A stretch of DNA of 64,000 nucleotides from Toxorhynchites rutilus septentrionalis (GCF_029784135.1 NC_073746.1:246087307-246151306); one strand, 5' to 3'. Numbered from the stretch's first letter, positions 33,753-46,600 are shown. Made by a program: numbers and translations. The notes: generated by a model not told the origin, from the sequence alone.

Positions 33753-34046
33753 CATTACGATTTGTTCGCTCGTTGGATTCACATGCAGGCTAAAAAGGGT
33801 CCTTTTCAGGATCACATAATTATCTTCAATCTAAAGAGTTTATTGTTTTGTTATCACTCGATATCCCCATCTTGTTCGGCTAAACCTTTCTGTTTAGCGA
33901 TTGCATTTTCCACTCGCCACAGCTTTCACAGTTGGAAAATTTCTTCCCATCCAGCTTGTGACATATTTTACAGTAAATTACATTCAATGCGACGTGCCGA
34001 AGCGCCACTCAGTGTCGCATTGGAGGCTATTTCAACCTGTAATTGA
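33753..34046. repeat. Rearranged histone-unit fragment with stem-loop
   Basis: Just beyond the I-like element, TTCGCTCGTTGGATTCAC resembles the complement of the upstream end of H2A unit 1. A plus-strand histone-type stem-loop follows at 33798-33813. Then 33846-34040 matches the trailer segment of H2A units 1 and 2 (GTTATCACTCGAT, GCCACAGCTTTCACAGTTGG, CATCCAGCTTG). The order suggests an inverted pair of histone units that has been partly deleted. Confidence 0.55.
33798..33813 (+). terminator. Histone-type 3' stem-loop, plus strand
   Basis: GGTCCTTTTCAGGATC with a 6-bp stem (one G-T pair), TTTC loop and upstream A-run. No intact histone coding sequence precedes it. Confidence 0.6.
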
Positions 34047-34404
34047 ATATTTACGATGACAGTGGTACAGTGTCGACTTTCAATTTGGGGTCATAATTTG
34101 GATCTCTATGTTTACAAAAATGTCCAACTAAATAAGTCGCATTACATGTCCGTCCAATTAGCTAAATGTCGAACTAATTGTAAATTACTGTACTTTCAAT
34201 CTGGAAACAATTTAAGAATTGGTGAAAATTGAATAATCAGGAAAGTCCCCAACTATCAATAAGCTCAGAACAACTGACAAATTCACATACTCATCAGATC
34301 CTGGCAAACAAATTATGAAAAAATCAATTTGTGTTTTATTATTATTTTGGATAATGTTTTAGAAAGCATTTAACTGTATCTCCTAAACTCTTTTTGGAAG
34401 GTTT
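34047..34404. other. Non-coding gap between histone-derived units
   Basis: AT-rich, no ORF or repeat ends recognised. Confidence 0.4.
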
Positions 34405-34407
34405 AAT

Positions 34408-34423
34408 GGCCCTGAAGAGCGCC
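34408..34423 (-). terminator. Degenerate histone 3' stem-loop (H2A copy 3)
   Basis: Minus strand GGCGCTCTTCAGGGCC: position and flanks fit a histone stem-loop, but the stem has a mismatch and the loop is altered. Confidence 0.6.
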
Positions 34424-34647
34424 TTGTTTTATGGAATGGTTCCAATTTAGAAAAATTAGTACTCGTGGTTTTGAAAAAAACCATTTCGAACGCCCTCGAT
34501 GCCGCCTTGTTCTGGATTTGCCACCAAAGCAGTTTGTATAAAGAACAAACTTTTTTCTTCTGCTACCTGATGCCGTTTTGCGATTGCGTTTGCCACTCGC
34601 CACTCGCTGCAACTGCCTGTTGTTGTCTTGATGTGTTCTGTTCTGAA

Positions 34648-34853
34648 TGCGGTTTTTCTTATCGTCGCGAGCAGCTCTACCAGCCAACTCGATCACTTCG
34701 GCGGCCGAAACTATATAACGCCGGCTAGGTGGACTGGTGCACTGGTACTAACGCGCTCGGCCTAGCTACCCTTGCGGGGAACTCCAGATCAACACGGTTC
34801 GAGCCGGATTTTGCCTTTCCCTTCACTTTTCCTCCGTTACCATGTCCAGACAT
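34648..34853 (-). pseudogene. Histone H2A pseudogene, copy 3
   Basis: ATG at 34853 opens MSGHGNGGKVKGKAKSGSNR. The next codons match the H2A nucleotide sequence out of frame, with a deletion of about eight codons between the FP and RKG positions. Matches to the RKGNY..AERV, APVYLA and VIELAGRAARDDKKNRI stretches follow. The frame is disrupted after residue 20, so it is not functional H2A. Confidence 0.82.
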
Positions 34854-35371
34854 GGCTGCTTGGGTTGGTTTGTTGATGTGTTGTGATGCGAACCGATGTG
34901 GTGTACGGTTTGAATGAGAATGATCGTTACGGCAGCGGAGCGGGGATTTTTAAGCTGACTGGCTGGCTCGAGAATTACGCATGTGTGAGACTGCGACCAA
35001 TGTTTCGTTCATTTTTTTCTTTTTCCTTTCCAATCGTGCTTCATTCTATTTCGCTGCTGTTCTGGTTGCCCGTTTTGGTCGGTACGATTTGAGGAGCACA
35101 AAATGGACCAATCAAAAATGGGCACATAGTGCATTTTGACAATGCTTGATATTTCACAATTATTCAATTATTTATCTCAAGAAAAATGAAATGTTATTCG
35201 TTATGATAGATGCGTAGATATATTTCCTATCAATTGATGCAAAAACCTTTGCGATCTATTGAGAAATGCTCGAGTTATAAGCGTTCCAAATCTTGCATTT
35301 TTTCCTACTTGTTCAGTGCCTGGATTTCCATTTCACCCCTTATATCTTCCGGTTAGACGTAGTCCTACGTC

Positions 35372-35635
35372 AAAAAAGCAAAAGCAACAGGTTTTCCATT
35401 TTCATAGTCTTTATTTTTAGATTTTCCAAAACAATACTCGGAACTTGACAGTTCAGTATAGTTGTATTGGTGAACCAGAGTGCCAACCCGTGAAATATCT
35501 CAGTGCGAAACTAACAGCTTTCGGGGCGAACTAGTGCGACACTGAGTGAATAAAAAAACGTTTTGACAGCAGTTAGTGCGACACTGGGGTTGAAACTGAA
35601 GAAAAACGAATTCGCTATTAGGGTGGGCTGTCATA
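35372..35635. other. Non-coding, no gene recognised
   Basis: The phrases GTGCGACACTGAGTGAATAA and GCGACACTGGGGTTGAAACT duplicate a short motif. Sequence near 35600 is the complement of 25866-25900. Confidence 0.4.
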
Positions 35636-36101
35636 CAAATGAAAAACAAATTTCTGCATAACACGAAAACTAATCAAGCAAATGGAGCCAAATTTGGCAT
35701 GTGAAGATTTTAGTGGGCACGAAACGTTTCTATGGTGAATAGACACTCTTCCCCCTCTCTAAAGGGAGAAGAGGGGAGGGGTCTGTCTTTATTCTATCAT
35801 ATTTTTTGTATGAAACATTTATTTCATGTAACGGAGAAACATGTTATTTGCAAGTGGTTGAAAAATCTTGAACGAGAATTATGTCTGAAAATAATCTGAT
35901 ATTATAAAGATGAGTTTTGATAGAAGTACTAGGAATATTATAGTAAAAGGTAAATTCAACGGGGTCGATTAGAAGATCAATCAATGAACAGTTCTGCGAT
36001 TGGACTCATGAACTTGTGCTCAGTAAGAAAACGTGAATGTTTGAAGGTATTGGTAACAAAAAACAAATTTTGGGCTGGACGCAGTTTGCCGGGTCAGCTA
36101 G
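35636..36101 (+). mobile_element. Helitron-like non-autonomous element, 3' part
   Basis: Begins with the CATACAAATGAAAAACAAATTT repeat also seen at 25492 and ends GTTTGCCGGGTCAGCTAG followed by T. That ending (CTAG-T after a GC-rich stretch) is typical of insect Helitrons. The 5' TC end and terminal hairpin are not certain. An open frame of 147 codons across its end (36000-36427) was not recognised. Confidence 0.4.
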
Positions 36102-36835
36102 TAGATTTTAAATTACAGACATCAATTCTTGTTGAACCAAACAACACATGTTCATTGATCAATTTCGGTTCGAATCAATTATGCAGAAGAAAGCAGTTTC
36201 ATGCTCAAAAATGGTATTTACATTGTCTGTTATACTTATACAAGCTAAAAAATTTATACAATAAATCATCATCTAAAAATTATGTGTCGGTAAACGCGGA
36301 TCCATTTCGCTTGGTAAGAATAATAGTTAATTCGCTACTACAGATGATCGATTCGAAACTCCAAAACGCTATACAATTGATAGAAGATCTATTCGAATTA
36401 ATGGTGAATAAGAGGATTATTTGTTAGCCAGTTAGATCAAACGATTCCGAAGTAAAGGCTAAGTCCAGTTCAAAACCACAGACGGTATTTGTTTTGTTTT
36501 CCATCTTCTGGAAATGGTACAATAAGTTACGCACGAAACGTGTATATTGGGAACAGTTTGTTGTACGATCAACCCATTGAAACGGACTCGTTTTGAATAG
36601 TATACCGTAATGCTTCAGAATCCGGACGGCTTTCTAAGCCGGAAACTTGATGATTATATTCAATATCATCACAAATTCTAAACATCATTGGCATATCCAA
36701 TAGTTTTGGTATTATTGAAACAATTTTGTGTAGTTTGATAGTACCTATTACAAAGTACCTAACTGTTGACAAAAAAAAAAATGTAAAAAATCACAATGAA
36801 GTGTCTTTTTCAAGGCAGGTCGAGGAGGAGTCTGA
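36102..36835. other. No recognisable gene
   Basis: AT-rich with one unassigned plus-strand frame (to 36427). Confidence 0.35.
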
Positions 36836-36932
36836 AGTAGAGTTTTCTTCACAAGTGCCCTTCTCAGGGCTAGAGACGAATGAACTTCAAAGTATGATAC
36901 TTCAACACAAGAAAGAGAAGAAAAAACCTGCA
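36836..36932 (+). mobile_element. 5'-truncated 3' end of a LINE related to the I-like element
   Basis: CAGGGCTAGAGACGAATGAA followed by CTTCAAAGT and ACAAGAAAGAGAAGAAAAAA matches the terminal ~95 bp of the element at 27308-33742 (GGGCTAGAGGCGAATGAACT, AAAGAAAGAAGAAGAAAAA). A tail-only fragment as left by aborted target-primed reverse transcription. Confidence 0.65.
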
Positions 36933-38824
36933 TGAATGCCTTCTGATTCTTAATTGGAATGGTACTGTTTCATGCTATGCTATACCAATATTTTTGAGTA
37001 GTTGATGTTACCCTCGTAAACTATCCGGATTTCGATGCATTATGGTACTGCAGTGAAGTGGCGAATGATGGCGAAACCGCATAATATATGAATATATGAT
37101 GACTGATCATCACATGGATGATAGAAATCGGATGATGGATATAATCAGAGCACGAGAGAAACATGTTTAAATATCGAATTGATGTTCCCAATATTTTCAT
37201 ATAAGAATGACCGATGAGCAGTCCCTCAGAAATTTTATCCCCCTAACCTCCAGTACATCGCGAGTAATCGGTCGAAACCTATTAAACTTAAAAGAAGATA
37301 CAATTTCGTGATAACAAATTTTGAATTACTTCGTGAACTTCGCGAAACTACATCGATTAACCCTTACAAATAAACGAAATGAAAAAAATAACCGATTTTG
37401 TGATTTCACAAATAGTGTACAAGCAATTACGACTGACTCTTCATATATGGACGTACGCGCATATCGTTGAGGTGAAACTGTTTACTCGGTTAAATGATTG
37501 TCACAAAATCCACCAATCCTCAAGGGGGGTGCTGGGCGGAAAATTTCCCCTATCGAATAACTGTTATATCAATGATGAACTCCACCACAGGACATGCGCA
37601 AAAGTGTTGCAATACAATGCGATGTACCTGTTACTGCGGTAGCAACGGGTTCACCCGTCTTTGTTGCATTTTTACGTTGATAAGAGTAAGCAATACCGAA
37701 TTGGAACTTCTTTGGTTTGAGTTTTGAGTCTCGGCTTTGGAAGAAAAATCGACTATCAATTTATTCTCATGGAAAATTCAAAATACAAGTTCATTCATCC
37801 AAGTTGATATGCTTTTCACAGTACGAGCCAACCGATTTATTTCGAAATGTTTTTTGTACTTTTTTCAGTAAAATTTGCTTCAGCATCTATACGCAAAAAT
37901 CTGCTCCATATACGAATAGTTTTGATATACTGTGTGCTTCATAAAAAACTGATTTGGGCTTAAGATAGAGGTTTTTAATGCACTTTCAGAAAAAGAACCC
38001 TTGTACCTCTATGTATGACAGTACGCGTTTTCTCAGGTACTCTTTCTTACAAATCTTCAAGCTCATAGTCTGATGTAGCATTAGCATTAGCATTAGCATT
38101 GAGCAAGTTGCACAATATCGTAGGTGGTACGAATTCAGAACTATTAAGTTAAAAGCTAGCCTCCATCCGTTGCTGATGATTAGTAATATCTCTTAGATGA
38201 AGGCATGCTTTTTCCAACAGTTGAGAATTGTCCTGGCCACGTCCTTGCAACTGCTAAGAGCTCATAGTCTGATTTGTAACGAAAAACTAGGGTTTCCTTC
38301 GTAGCTGCATATTCCTCACTACATTTTTCGACATTTTTTTTAGAATCGATCAACAAAAGATTGCGCAGATTGAGGATGCGAGGCCACATCTTCAACTTCA
38401 GCATTATAAACGTGGTTTGTTTGCGATAATCATGAAAGGAAAAATTGCTAGTGGGAATGGGTAACAAGAAACAGGATTCACTATGGTGAGTGATGTGATT
38501 CTGGAAACGCGAGCACTCAACTATTCGGCGAAACGAGATTTCGAAAGTAGCATTCTGACCTGAGAAGGTCACTGAGAAAACTCCTTTAAAAACTCTCGAA
38601 TTAAATATTTTTATTCATCGCTCGTATTTTTCTAACAATGCTTGACCGTGGTTATTTTTGGCAACCTGAGAAGGTCGCCGAGAAACTCTATGATATTCCT
38701 CGAATAGACGATATGGTTCCAGTTGTCAATAGTTTCAGGTTCTTTGTCGGGCATGCTACAATTGAGATCCATCATTCGCATGCTACTGCTATTATATGGA
38801 TCCGTCATTCGCAAGCGTTCATAT
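36933..38824. other. Long stretch without recognisable gene; (AGCATT)n
   Basis: An (AGCATT)4 microsatellite lies at 38077-38100. CCTGAGAAGGTC recurs at 38560 and 38666. A 130-codon minus frame at 38180-38572 is uninterrupted but resembles nothing I know. Around 37500-37640 there is no evident element boundary. Confidence 0.35.
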
Positions 38825-39060
38825 TTTTAAGCCAATCACCAGCCAATTTTTGAAATGCGCTCTGCATCCATTGAAACAAACGGTAGTCGGAAGGGGCAAG
38901 GTCTGGGCTATGAAGCGGCTGAGCCAGAATTTCTCATCCACTATTTTCCAAATAATTTTAAGCATGAATAGAAACATGAGGCCGAGCGTTGTCATGATGA
39001 AATATCATAGACTCGTGTCTGGTTGTATAATCTGGACGTTTTTATGAAATAACTCGCTTT
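38825..39060 (-). pseudogene. mariner-like transposase fragment
   Basis: Minus strand: KRPDYTTRHESMIFHHDNAR and PHVSI (second catalytic aspartate), a damaged stretch, [20 protein letters not shown] (third aspartate) and FQKLAGDWLKNM. Stops at several positions. Tc1/mariner DD34D-type C-terminal half; upstream half not found. Confidence 0.75.
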
Positions 39061-40319
39061 AAACGGATCAACGGATCCGGACACTTTTTGACTTCAAAAC
39101 CATAGTCACCTTTTAAATCGTTCAAACCGTTACCTACAAAATCTATCCGAGTCACCTTATATGCACTTTTCTACCAGTGGAAACAGAAAATCTAAACTTC
39201 CGCAAGTGGTACTTCCTTTCAACGAAACTCGACTTTTTTTTCCAACTAGCAATAATCGCACCTCGGTAAAACCTCATTGGTTATGATATCACCACTGCGC
39301 AAAGCTTAACTCGACAATTCTAACGCAGTAAAAATTGAACTAGTTGTACTAAACTTGTGGACAATATTTGGTTGACGGATGTCGACACTTCATGGTTCAG
39401 CAAAAATCATCTGTCGCCGTTGACTATTTATAGCACTCCCAAAGAGAATGGAACTGTGAAAAAACCACACAATCAAACATTCTTGGATTTAACTGCTTTA
39501 TTCTCTACAACGAATTCAGATATTCAGATAAAAAGCTTCACGAAAAAGAATATGATTTTTGAAAATATTATCATAATTTTTGTCAAATTCCAGATTAAAG
39601 TTCAGTGATTACAACTGGCAAGGATCTTTTTATCTCATTTATTATAATTCCTTTAATCATTGTCCGTATATCAAACAAAATGTTTCTATCTGAAATGGAA
39701 GGTATATACCTACTTTGAAACAGTTTTAAGAAATTTTACCTCCTATATTACACATGAATCAACTAGACTTTTAAGAATAGTTTGCGCATCATTAGACATG
39801 CAAGTCATGCTTTTGTGTTAAAGAATTCAAATAAAATAATCAAGATTAACAGCAATTTCAGTAACATTGTCTGAACAAGGCCAAGTTATGTTTGAAAGGA
39901 CACTAACGATCTGTGGTGAAAAGTAACCGTAGTTTGAGACCCTGGTTTCCAAATTAATTGCGTAGCACAACACGACGTTCTTCTTGTGAATGAAAACAGG
40001 AAGGTAATCGTCCAAAAGAAAGGAATAGTGCGTTATCATGCTCAAGCAATTTTGCATAATGTTCAACGACAGAGTCGCAAAAAGACTTCGCTTATCCTGC
40101 ATTAACACACAATTGGCAGACTCTGAGAACACTATGATCAAAGTTTAAAATCCTAATTCCAATCAGTTCATTCGAAAGAAAAATATTGATAGCAATGATA
40201 AAGAAATAAATATATATTTGTTTATACTCAAAATACGGTACCGATTGGTAAAAAAAGGGACAACCAAAAATGATCGAAAAACGGTACTGTCCCGTTAAAA
40301 ACGGTCAGCCTACCATACG
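39061..40319. other. No recognisable gene
   Basis: A 104-codon minus frame (39827-40141) is open but not recognised. Otherwise AT-rich non-coding. Confidence 0.35.
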
Positions 40320-42170
40320 TGGCACTTTCTTCCAGCACAGCCTCCAAACCGTTACACCTGGAGATCACCTCAGCAAATAGAAACACAAATTGATCACGTT
40401 TTGATCGACGGTCGGCATTTCTCGGATATCATCGACGTCAGAACCTATCGTGGCGCTAACATCGATTCAGACCACTACCTGGAGATGGTCAAATTGCGTT
40501 TTAAACTTAATCGTCTGCGCTCACCACGGTACCACCTACGATGACAGTATGAGCCGTACGTTGCTGCAACATACTCGCAGCGTCTTGAAGTTGCGTGACT
40601 TAGGGTAGACGAACTGGATGCTGCTCCCCTCGATGAATGCTGGAACACTTTTAAAGTGGCAGTTAGCAGCAAAGCAGAGACCGTCATCGGGTATGAACAA
40701 CGAGGTCAACGGAACGAATGGTTTGACAACGAGTGCCGAGCGCTCCTGAACGAGAAGGATACAGCACGCGCAGCCATGCTGCAACGAGCGACTCGACAAA
40801 ACGTGGAATGATACAGACCGAAGCGAAGGCAGCAAACACATCTCTTTCGGAAAAAAGCGCCACCTGGAAGAGAGAGAGTGTGAGGAGATGGAGCTGCTTT
40901 ATCGTTCTCGAGAATCGTGGAAGTTCTTCAAGAAATTATACGCCTCGCACAAAGGCTTTGTACCGATGGCCGAAATGTGCAAGAACAAGGAAAGAGGCAT
41001 CTTGACGAACGAACGCGATGTGATCGAAATATGGAGGCAGCACTACGATGAACACCAGAACCCCGACCCCCGACGATGGGTGAAGTTAAGAAGGTCAACA
41101 ATCAGCTAAAGAACCACAAAGCAGCTGGTAAGGATGGCCTCGTAGCGGAGCTCTTCAAGAGATGTGAGGGAAAAATTGTAGAGTGTTGTTAGTCAGGATC
41201 TGGGACACAGAACAGCTACCGGAGGAGTGGAAGGACGGGGTAATCTGCACAATATATAAAAAAGGTGACAAGCTGGATTGTGGTAACTATCGTGCCATCA
41301 CAATCCTGAATAGTGCCTACAAAATTCTGTCTCAGAACCTCTTCCGCCGTCTATCGCCAATAGTAAGTAGGAAGTAATCGAGCCGGATTCATGCCCGGAT
41401 GCTCGACGACGGACCAGATTTTTAAACTGTGGCAGATCCTTCAAAAGTGCCGCGCGTATCAGGTCCCTACGCACTACATCTTCATTGACTTCAAGGCCGC
41501 ATATGATACAATCGACCGACGACAGCTATGGAAGATCATGGACGTACACGGCTTTCCCCGAAAGCCGACAAGACTGATTCAGGCAACGATGGACGGTGCG
41601 CGAATCTCAGGTGAGCTATCATTCCAGACTCACAGGGGACTTCGACAAGGCAATGAACTCTCCTGTCTGCTCTTCAACGTGGCGCTGGAAGGTGTTATGC
41701 GGCGAGCGAGCTTCAACATGCGGGGCACGATTTTCAACAAGTCTAGTCAGTTTATCTGCTTCGCCAACGACGTGGACATAATCGGAAGAACACATGCGAC
41801 GGTAACCGACTGAAACACAAAGCAGGGCTGATTGGACTTGGGATCAATGCTTTTAAGACTAAATACATGCTAGCAGGAGTGACTGATCGCAACAGTTTTT
41901 CTTGGTAGTAGTGTTGAGATCGGAGCGCGATGGGCAGGGCATGTTGCAAGATTGCCGAACAGCAGCCCTGCAAAGATGGTGTTCGCATCGAATCCGGTAG
42001 GAACGAGAAGGAGAAGAGACCAGCGAGCGAGGTGGTTGGACCAGGTGGAGCAGGACTTGGCAAGAATCGGTGCAGCCGGGAGTTGGAGAACTGCAGCCAT
42101 GGGTCGTGTTTATTGACGAAAAGTTGTGAATCAGATCTAATCTCTGAATGGGATGTTCAATCATTATAAA
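40320..42170 (+). pseudogene. RTE/CR1-group LINE ORF2 remnant, inactive
   Basis: 5'-truncated. In order: endonuclease end ([33 protein letters not shown]), linker (RQNEWFD-like EWFDNECRALLNEKD), reverse transcriptase ([80 protein letters not shown]) and a C-terminal region (IGLGINAFKTKYMLAG). The catalytic YADD box reads FAND, and at least six frame changes or stops are present. The endonuclease N-terminus found at 395-535 belongs to the same general type. Clade is not certain. Confidence 0.8.
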
Positions 42171-42884
42171 TGAAAAAAATAATCGTGGAAGGATTGATAC
42201 AATTTCAATATATTAACTAAGTGAGTTAAAGTTAGTGAGATAAGACTGACAGCTTTTAGTGGGAGTAGGATGGACAGTGAGATGTCACCCCTTAAGAGGT
42301 ATCCATGTTTTGGATACTAACATCTCGAGCACCAAAACAGCTGAGATGTAGATAATTTGACCATTGCATAGAGGAGGCCGCGGTTTTCAAGAGAATTATC
42401 CCTCTATAGGACCCAGAACTTGTTTCGTTGTAGTGATTTAAGGTAATTAATACATTCTCAGGGTAGGTCATTGCACCAAACATAGAGTACACTAGAAATT
42501 CACGTTCGAATCTGCCTCTAGCAAGCGTTAAACGAAAGAGAAAGCTTGAGTAGAATTTTTTTGTCACCTACCTTGTCCTCCTATTCCTTCGGGGAACACA
42601 TAATAATCTAATTTCCAACAATCAATTCGCTTCAGCAAAGAAGGGATTGGAATGTTCATCAACATGAAAAGTTGTGAATGCGACTAGATTCGGCATATAT
42701 TGATATCACCTTTATACAATTTATGACCCATGTGCTAAAGTACGAATGCATTTGCTTAATAAATATATTAACGACCAAACAATTGCTGTTGAACTAATTA
42801 CACAATGCAGCGCTCAACACGATCGAAGATGCAAATAAAACTATGTATGCGATAAAATTACACTAAGCTACTTTCATAATACAT
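42171..42884 (-). other. Region downstream of FHIP2; presumed 3' UTR
   Basis: Follows the FHIP2 stop codon on the minus strand. No clear AATAAA was found in the first 150 nt of it. No other gene seen. Confidence 0.35.
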
Positions 42885-43623
42885 TTACTCTGTTGCATGG
42901 TGATACTTCACGAACGCAATTGCCGCCAATTCTTTGCAGAATTCCTCCAACACGACAATCGATTCGAACAACGGATCGTTGATTTCCTCTTCTTCCTCAG
43001 CATGTCCACACGGAGCGTGATGCTCGCAATTTTTATGGTACATAGGCGGATTCGATAGAAGCCGTTTACCAGTTTCGCTGATTTTCTCGTGGAAATTCTC
43101 TACCCGCGGAATTTCCGTCAGCAGCTGACGTGTGAGAAACTGCATCACAGACCACAGAGTGGTGGCTCCAGGTGCCACCGGGATTTCGGGACTCAAAAGG
43201 ATTTCGTGTAAGTAGGGATGTGGAAACAAAGCCAGCTTGGACAGAATAGCTATAACGGCCAGATTCAGCTCGTACGGCTGTGTGCTCATTTGTTTGACGT
43301 GCGAAAACAGCAGTCTGAGCAGTGGCCCTTCGTAGAAACTTTCTTCCGATATTCCACTGTCTCCGCACTGGACATCGCCCGGATCAGTTCTTGGTTTGAA
43401 CTTCGGCTTCACACTGGGCACAGGAATGCTTCTCGGCAATGAATTCATCTCTTCAGTCGGTGAAATCAAAGGACTTTCGGGCCAGATAGCTTCGACGGGC
43501 CAATTGAAACCATGTGTTTTGTTGATCCACGTTTGATAGTGTCTACTAGCGTCCTGCATATACTCCTCGTAGCAGATTCCAGCCGAGTCGTTCATTATGT
43601 GTCGTGGTAACAGAAGTAGAAAG
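42885..43623 (-). CDS. FHIP2: FHIP2 coding exon 5 (C-terminal)
   Basis: Acceptor CATACCTTGCAG, then C|TTT CTA ([15 protein letters not shown]). Contains the [20 protein letters not shown] block and the family's C-terminal signature [19 protein letters not shown], ending TAA at 42885. The open frame extends upstream to 43712, but that part is intron sequence. Confidence 0.94.
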
Positions 43624-46600
43624 CTGCAAGGTATGAAATCAAAACAGTCATCAAAGAATTCATACAGTGGCTCAAACTCGTAATCGTATCCCACCACGCA
43701 GAACATTTTCACTTAGACATTCAGCTTTTGGAATATTGCACGAACATATTGTTACCTTGGTGTGTGTAGATGTGGTGGAGAAAAATATAGAAAAAAAAAA
43801 TCGATTTCTTTCAGTTTTTACAGAAATTTTCTGAATTAAAACAATTTTTTTTGTCAACCGAGTCAACCGAGTACAGAATTTATTTAAGTTTTCAATACTA
43901 CCTTTCGATTTGTGGTGCGGTCATTGCTTGCATTCATCATCATAGACCAGGGGGTAATTCCTTCAAACAAAAATATCTCTGTATGGAAAGGTCCTATATG
44001 AACGTTATATTGCGTTGGGGAAAAAGAAATGTCGTATATTGTCAATATATGGCAACACTTAAACATATCTTGTGTTGTACTTATCGCATCGGGTCATACT
44101 ATACGGCTATTTAAAGACGACAATCTGTGCTACAAGTGTCGTTTCGACAGTGTTGTGATTGTCCTTTTCAGTCTCAAGTTATAGCGCGTCGAAGATGGAG
44201 TCCACCAAGCAAGAAATTCGTCATATTTTACATTACTACTGCGAGGTAAAACTGCAACGAAGGCGGCCGAAAAAAATCGTGTAATTTATGGACCCGATAC
44301 TGTAACGATTCGCACAGCACAGCGTTGGTTTGATCGATTTCGTTCTGGTGTAGTGGCTGTCGAAGATACACTCCGTACTGGTAGGCCAATCGTCGTGGAA
44401 ACCGATAAAATCGTTAAAATAATCCAAGTATACCGGCATGTGAGCACTCGCTCGATTGGCCAGGAACTGAGTATAGACCATAAAACCGTTTGGAACTATT
44501 TGCAGAAGATTGGATTCCAAAAAAAAGCTGGATGTATGGGTGCCACAATCTTTTCCGCACTGCTGAAACGGAACGTACTCGACCCATTTTTTGAAGAAGA
44601 TGGTGACTGGTGATGAAAAGTGGATCACGTACGACAACCTAAAGCGAAAAACAGGAAGTGGGTTATATCTATGGTATAACCGCAAGGGTGACGTAGGACT
44701 ATCGTTGATTTAGAGATCATTTGTTTGAAGTTGAATCTAAATAAATCCTGAATGAATGAATAAATAAATATTTGGGTGACTTCAAAAACGAGTGTTACTT
44801 TGAAGACTCAAGGTTTTATGCATCCAATATTGGATACAAAAAACCTTGTTCTGAAGAATAATCTTCAGAAGCTTTCCTGTTAACTGCACTTGATTGACAA
44901 ATCACAAAACCAAATGTATGTGGTCGCCGTATTATATGGATAGAAAACATTAAAATAAACTCGCTTGAATGTAATTTTCAATTCCAAGGGGAACTGGCAG
45001 ATTATTTTTCAGCAACGATCATTTCTTTCCAGGTTTCCTCTCGATAACCAGCAAACGAAAAGAGTTGCGCGCGTGTATGTGTGTGTGTGTGGCGGCTGCT
45101 TCTATGTCTTCCCGAGGAACCGTATTTCGATGCTGATACTCTCTTGGTCACCTTCTCTTCTCCTTCTGTTCGATCGGCTTTTCTGCGCTCCCTCACAGTT
45201 AAAACAAACTGATTGCATTTCAGGTCAGGTCAAGCCAGGTAATGAATACCTCGATCCCTCGCCGTTCAGCTCGTTCAGTAACGATGTTATCTTGTCGATG
45301 TCCTCAGGCGTCGTGCACAAATTACGTAACGCAAAAATCCGGATTTTGAACCTCCCCCCCCCTTTCGTAACGCAATTTCCTATCTCTAATAAACAGAAAG
45401 TAACGCAACATCTGACCCCTCCCCCCTTATCGCGTTACGTAATTTGTGCACGACGCCTCACGAAAAATGAATGGGTTTCACCACCAGAATATCATTTCAG
45501 TATGCTTTTCGTGCGTGATTGAATCGAGAGAAGGTGTGGTTTACGATGGCAATTTGGAAGGCAAACTAGAGGAGAATGAACTTTCTGAGTATGAAAATTT
45601 CGGCGACTGAGCAATAATCGATTGAAAATTATATAATTTTGACGATACGAAACGTTTTCCGTTTTTCATGTTATGCATCCATTATTGGATACGAAAATAT
45701 CCTACTGATGGGAAAGAATAATCTTCAGAAGCCTTCCAGCTAATTACACTTGATTGAAAAATTACGAAATCAAATGTATTTGGTCGCTGTGTTCGCCATA
45801 TAATTAAAAAACATTAAAATAAACTCTTTCCCATGGATGTATTCTTCAATTCCCAGGGAACTGACAGACTATTTTTCAGCAACGATTAGATCTTTCTGGA
45901 ATTTTCTCGATGCTGTATGGCATCCAAACGAAAATTCTCGTTTCAGTTTGGCCTGCAAAAAACTTTTCTGAACTCTAATCCATCAAATTTGGAGCCCTGA
46001 AAAGGGCCGTTGATTATATGCTAAGCTAATATAGCACCCTCTCCTTGGATTCGACGGGCCAGCTGAATTTCCACGAACCAAATGCTGCAAAGGTAACTTA
46101 CGGATCAGCAATTCGGTCGACTTCTGATAGCGACGAATTTCATGCGAAGTTCCCGGTCGATAGCGATGTGGCTTCTTCACGCTTCCTGCGGCTGGTGCGC
46201 TTATCCGAGCTGCTTTCGTGGTGCCTTACCACCGAAGGACTAACGAGCTGTCTGCTTAGTCCCGATGAAACGAGTCCGCACGGTGCGAGAGTAGAGTAAG
46301 AAATGAACGAAAGCAAGGGAAGTGTCATTTTATAAAACATAAAAGAATCGAATGTAAACCCCACCCTCTTTATTATATAAGCTTACTGTATACTCACGAA
46401 TATAATAAGGGTGGGATTTAGATTCTATACTTTTATGGTTTATAAAATGACGCTTCCTTTGCTTTCGTTCATTTCTTACTCTACTCTCGCACCGTGAGGA
46501 CTCGAGCTCGTTAGTCTTTCGCAGACAGCTCGTTAGTCATTCGGTGGTAAGGCACACGAAGTCAGCTCGGATAAGCGCACCAGTAGCAGGATAGGTGGAG

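Larger units (their letters stand above)
34405..35371 (-). repeat. Histone H2A-derived unit, copy 3 (older, longer upstream)
   Basis: On the minus strand from the outer end: GACGTAG palindrome (35371-35356), ~260 bp shared with 14636-14909, CCAAT-type box (complement of GGACCAATCAAAAATG, 35105), TATA-like TTAAAAA near 34947, H2A start codon at 34853, H2A fragment, and a mutated histone stem-loop at 34423-34408. It differs from copies 1 and 2 in having an intact ATG and a deletion inside the histone fold. Confidence 0.75.

Noticed and set aside
36000..36427. 147-codon frame
   Set aside because: Starts within Helitron-like repeat sequence; composition is typical of chance frames in AT-rich DNA.
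38060..38110. CRISPR-like short repeats
   Set aside because: (AGCATT)n is a simple microsatellite without spacers, in eukaryotic DNA.
38180..38572. 130-codon minus-strand frame
   Set aside because: Open but with no recognisable domain, no splice context and lying between repeats.
39827..40141. 104-codon minus-strand frame
   Set aside because: No recognised motif and no neighbouring exon-like frame; kept only as unassigned.
43624..43712. Upstream extension of the FHIP2 last-exon frame (reads [15 protein letters not shown])
   Set aside because: A strong acceptor at 43624 joins in phase with exon 4, the family alignment begins there, and this stretch is the intronic complementary arm.
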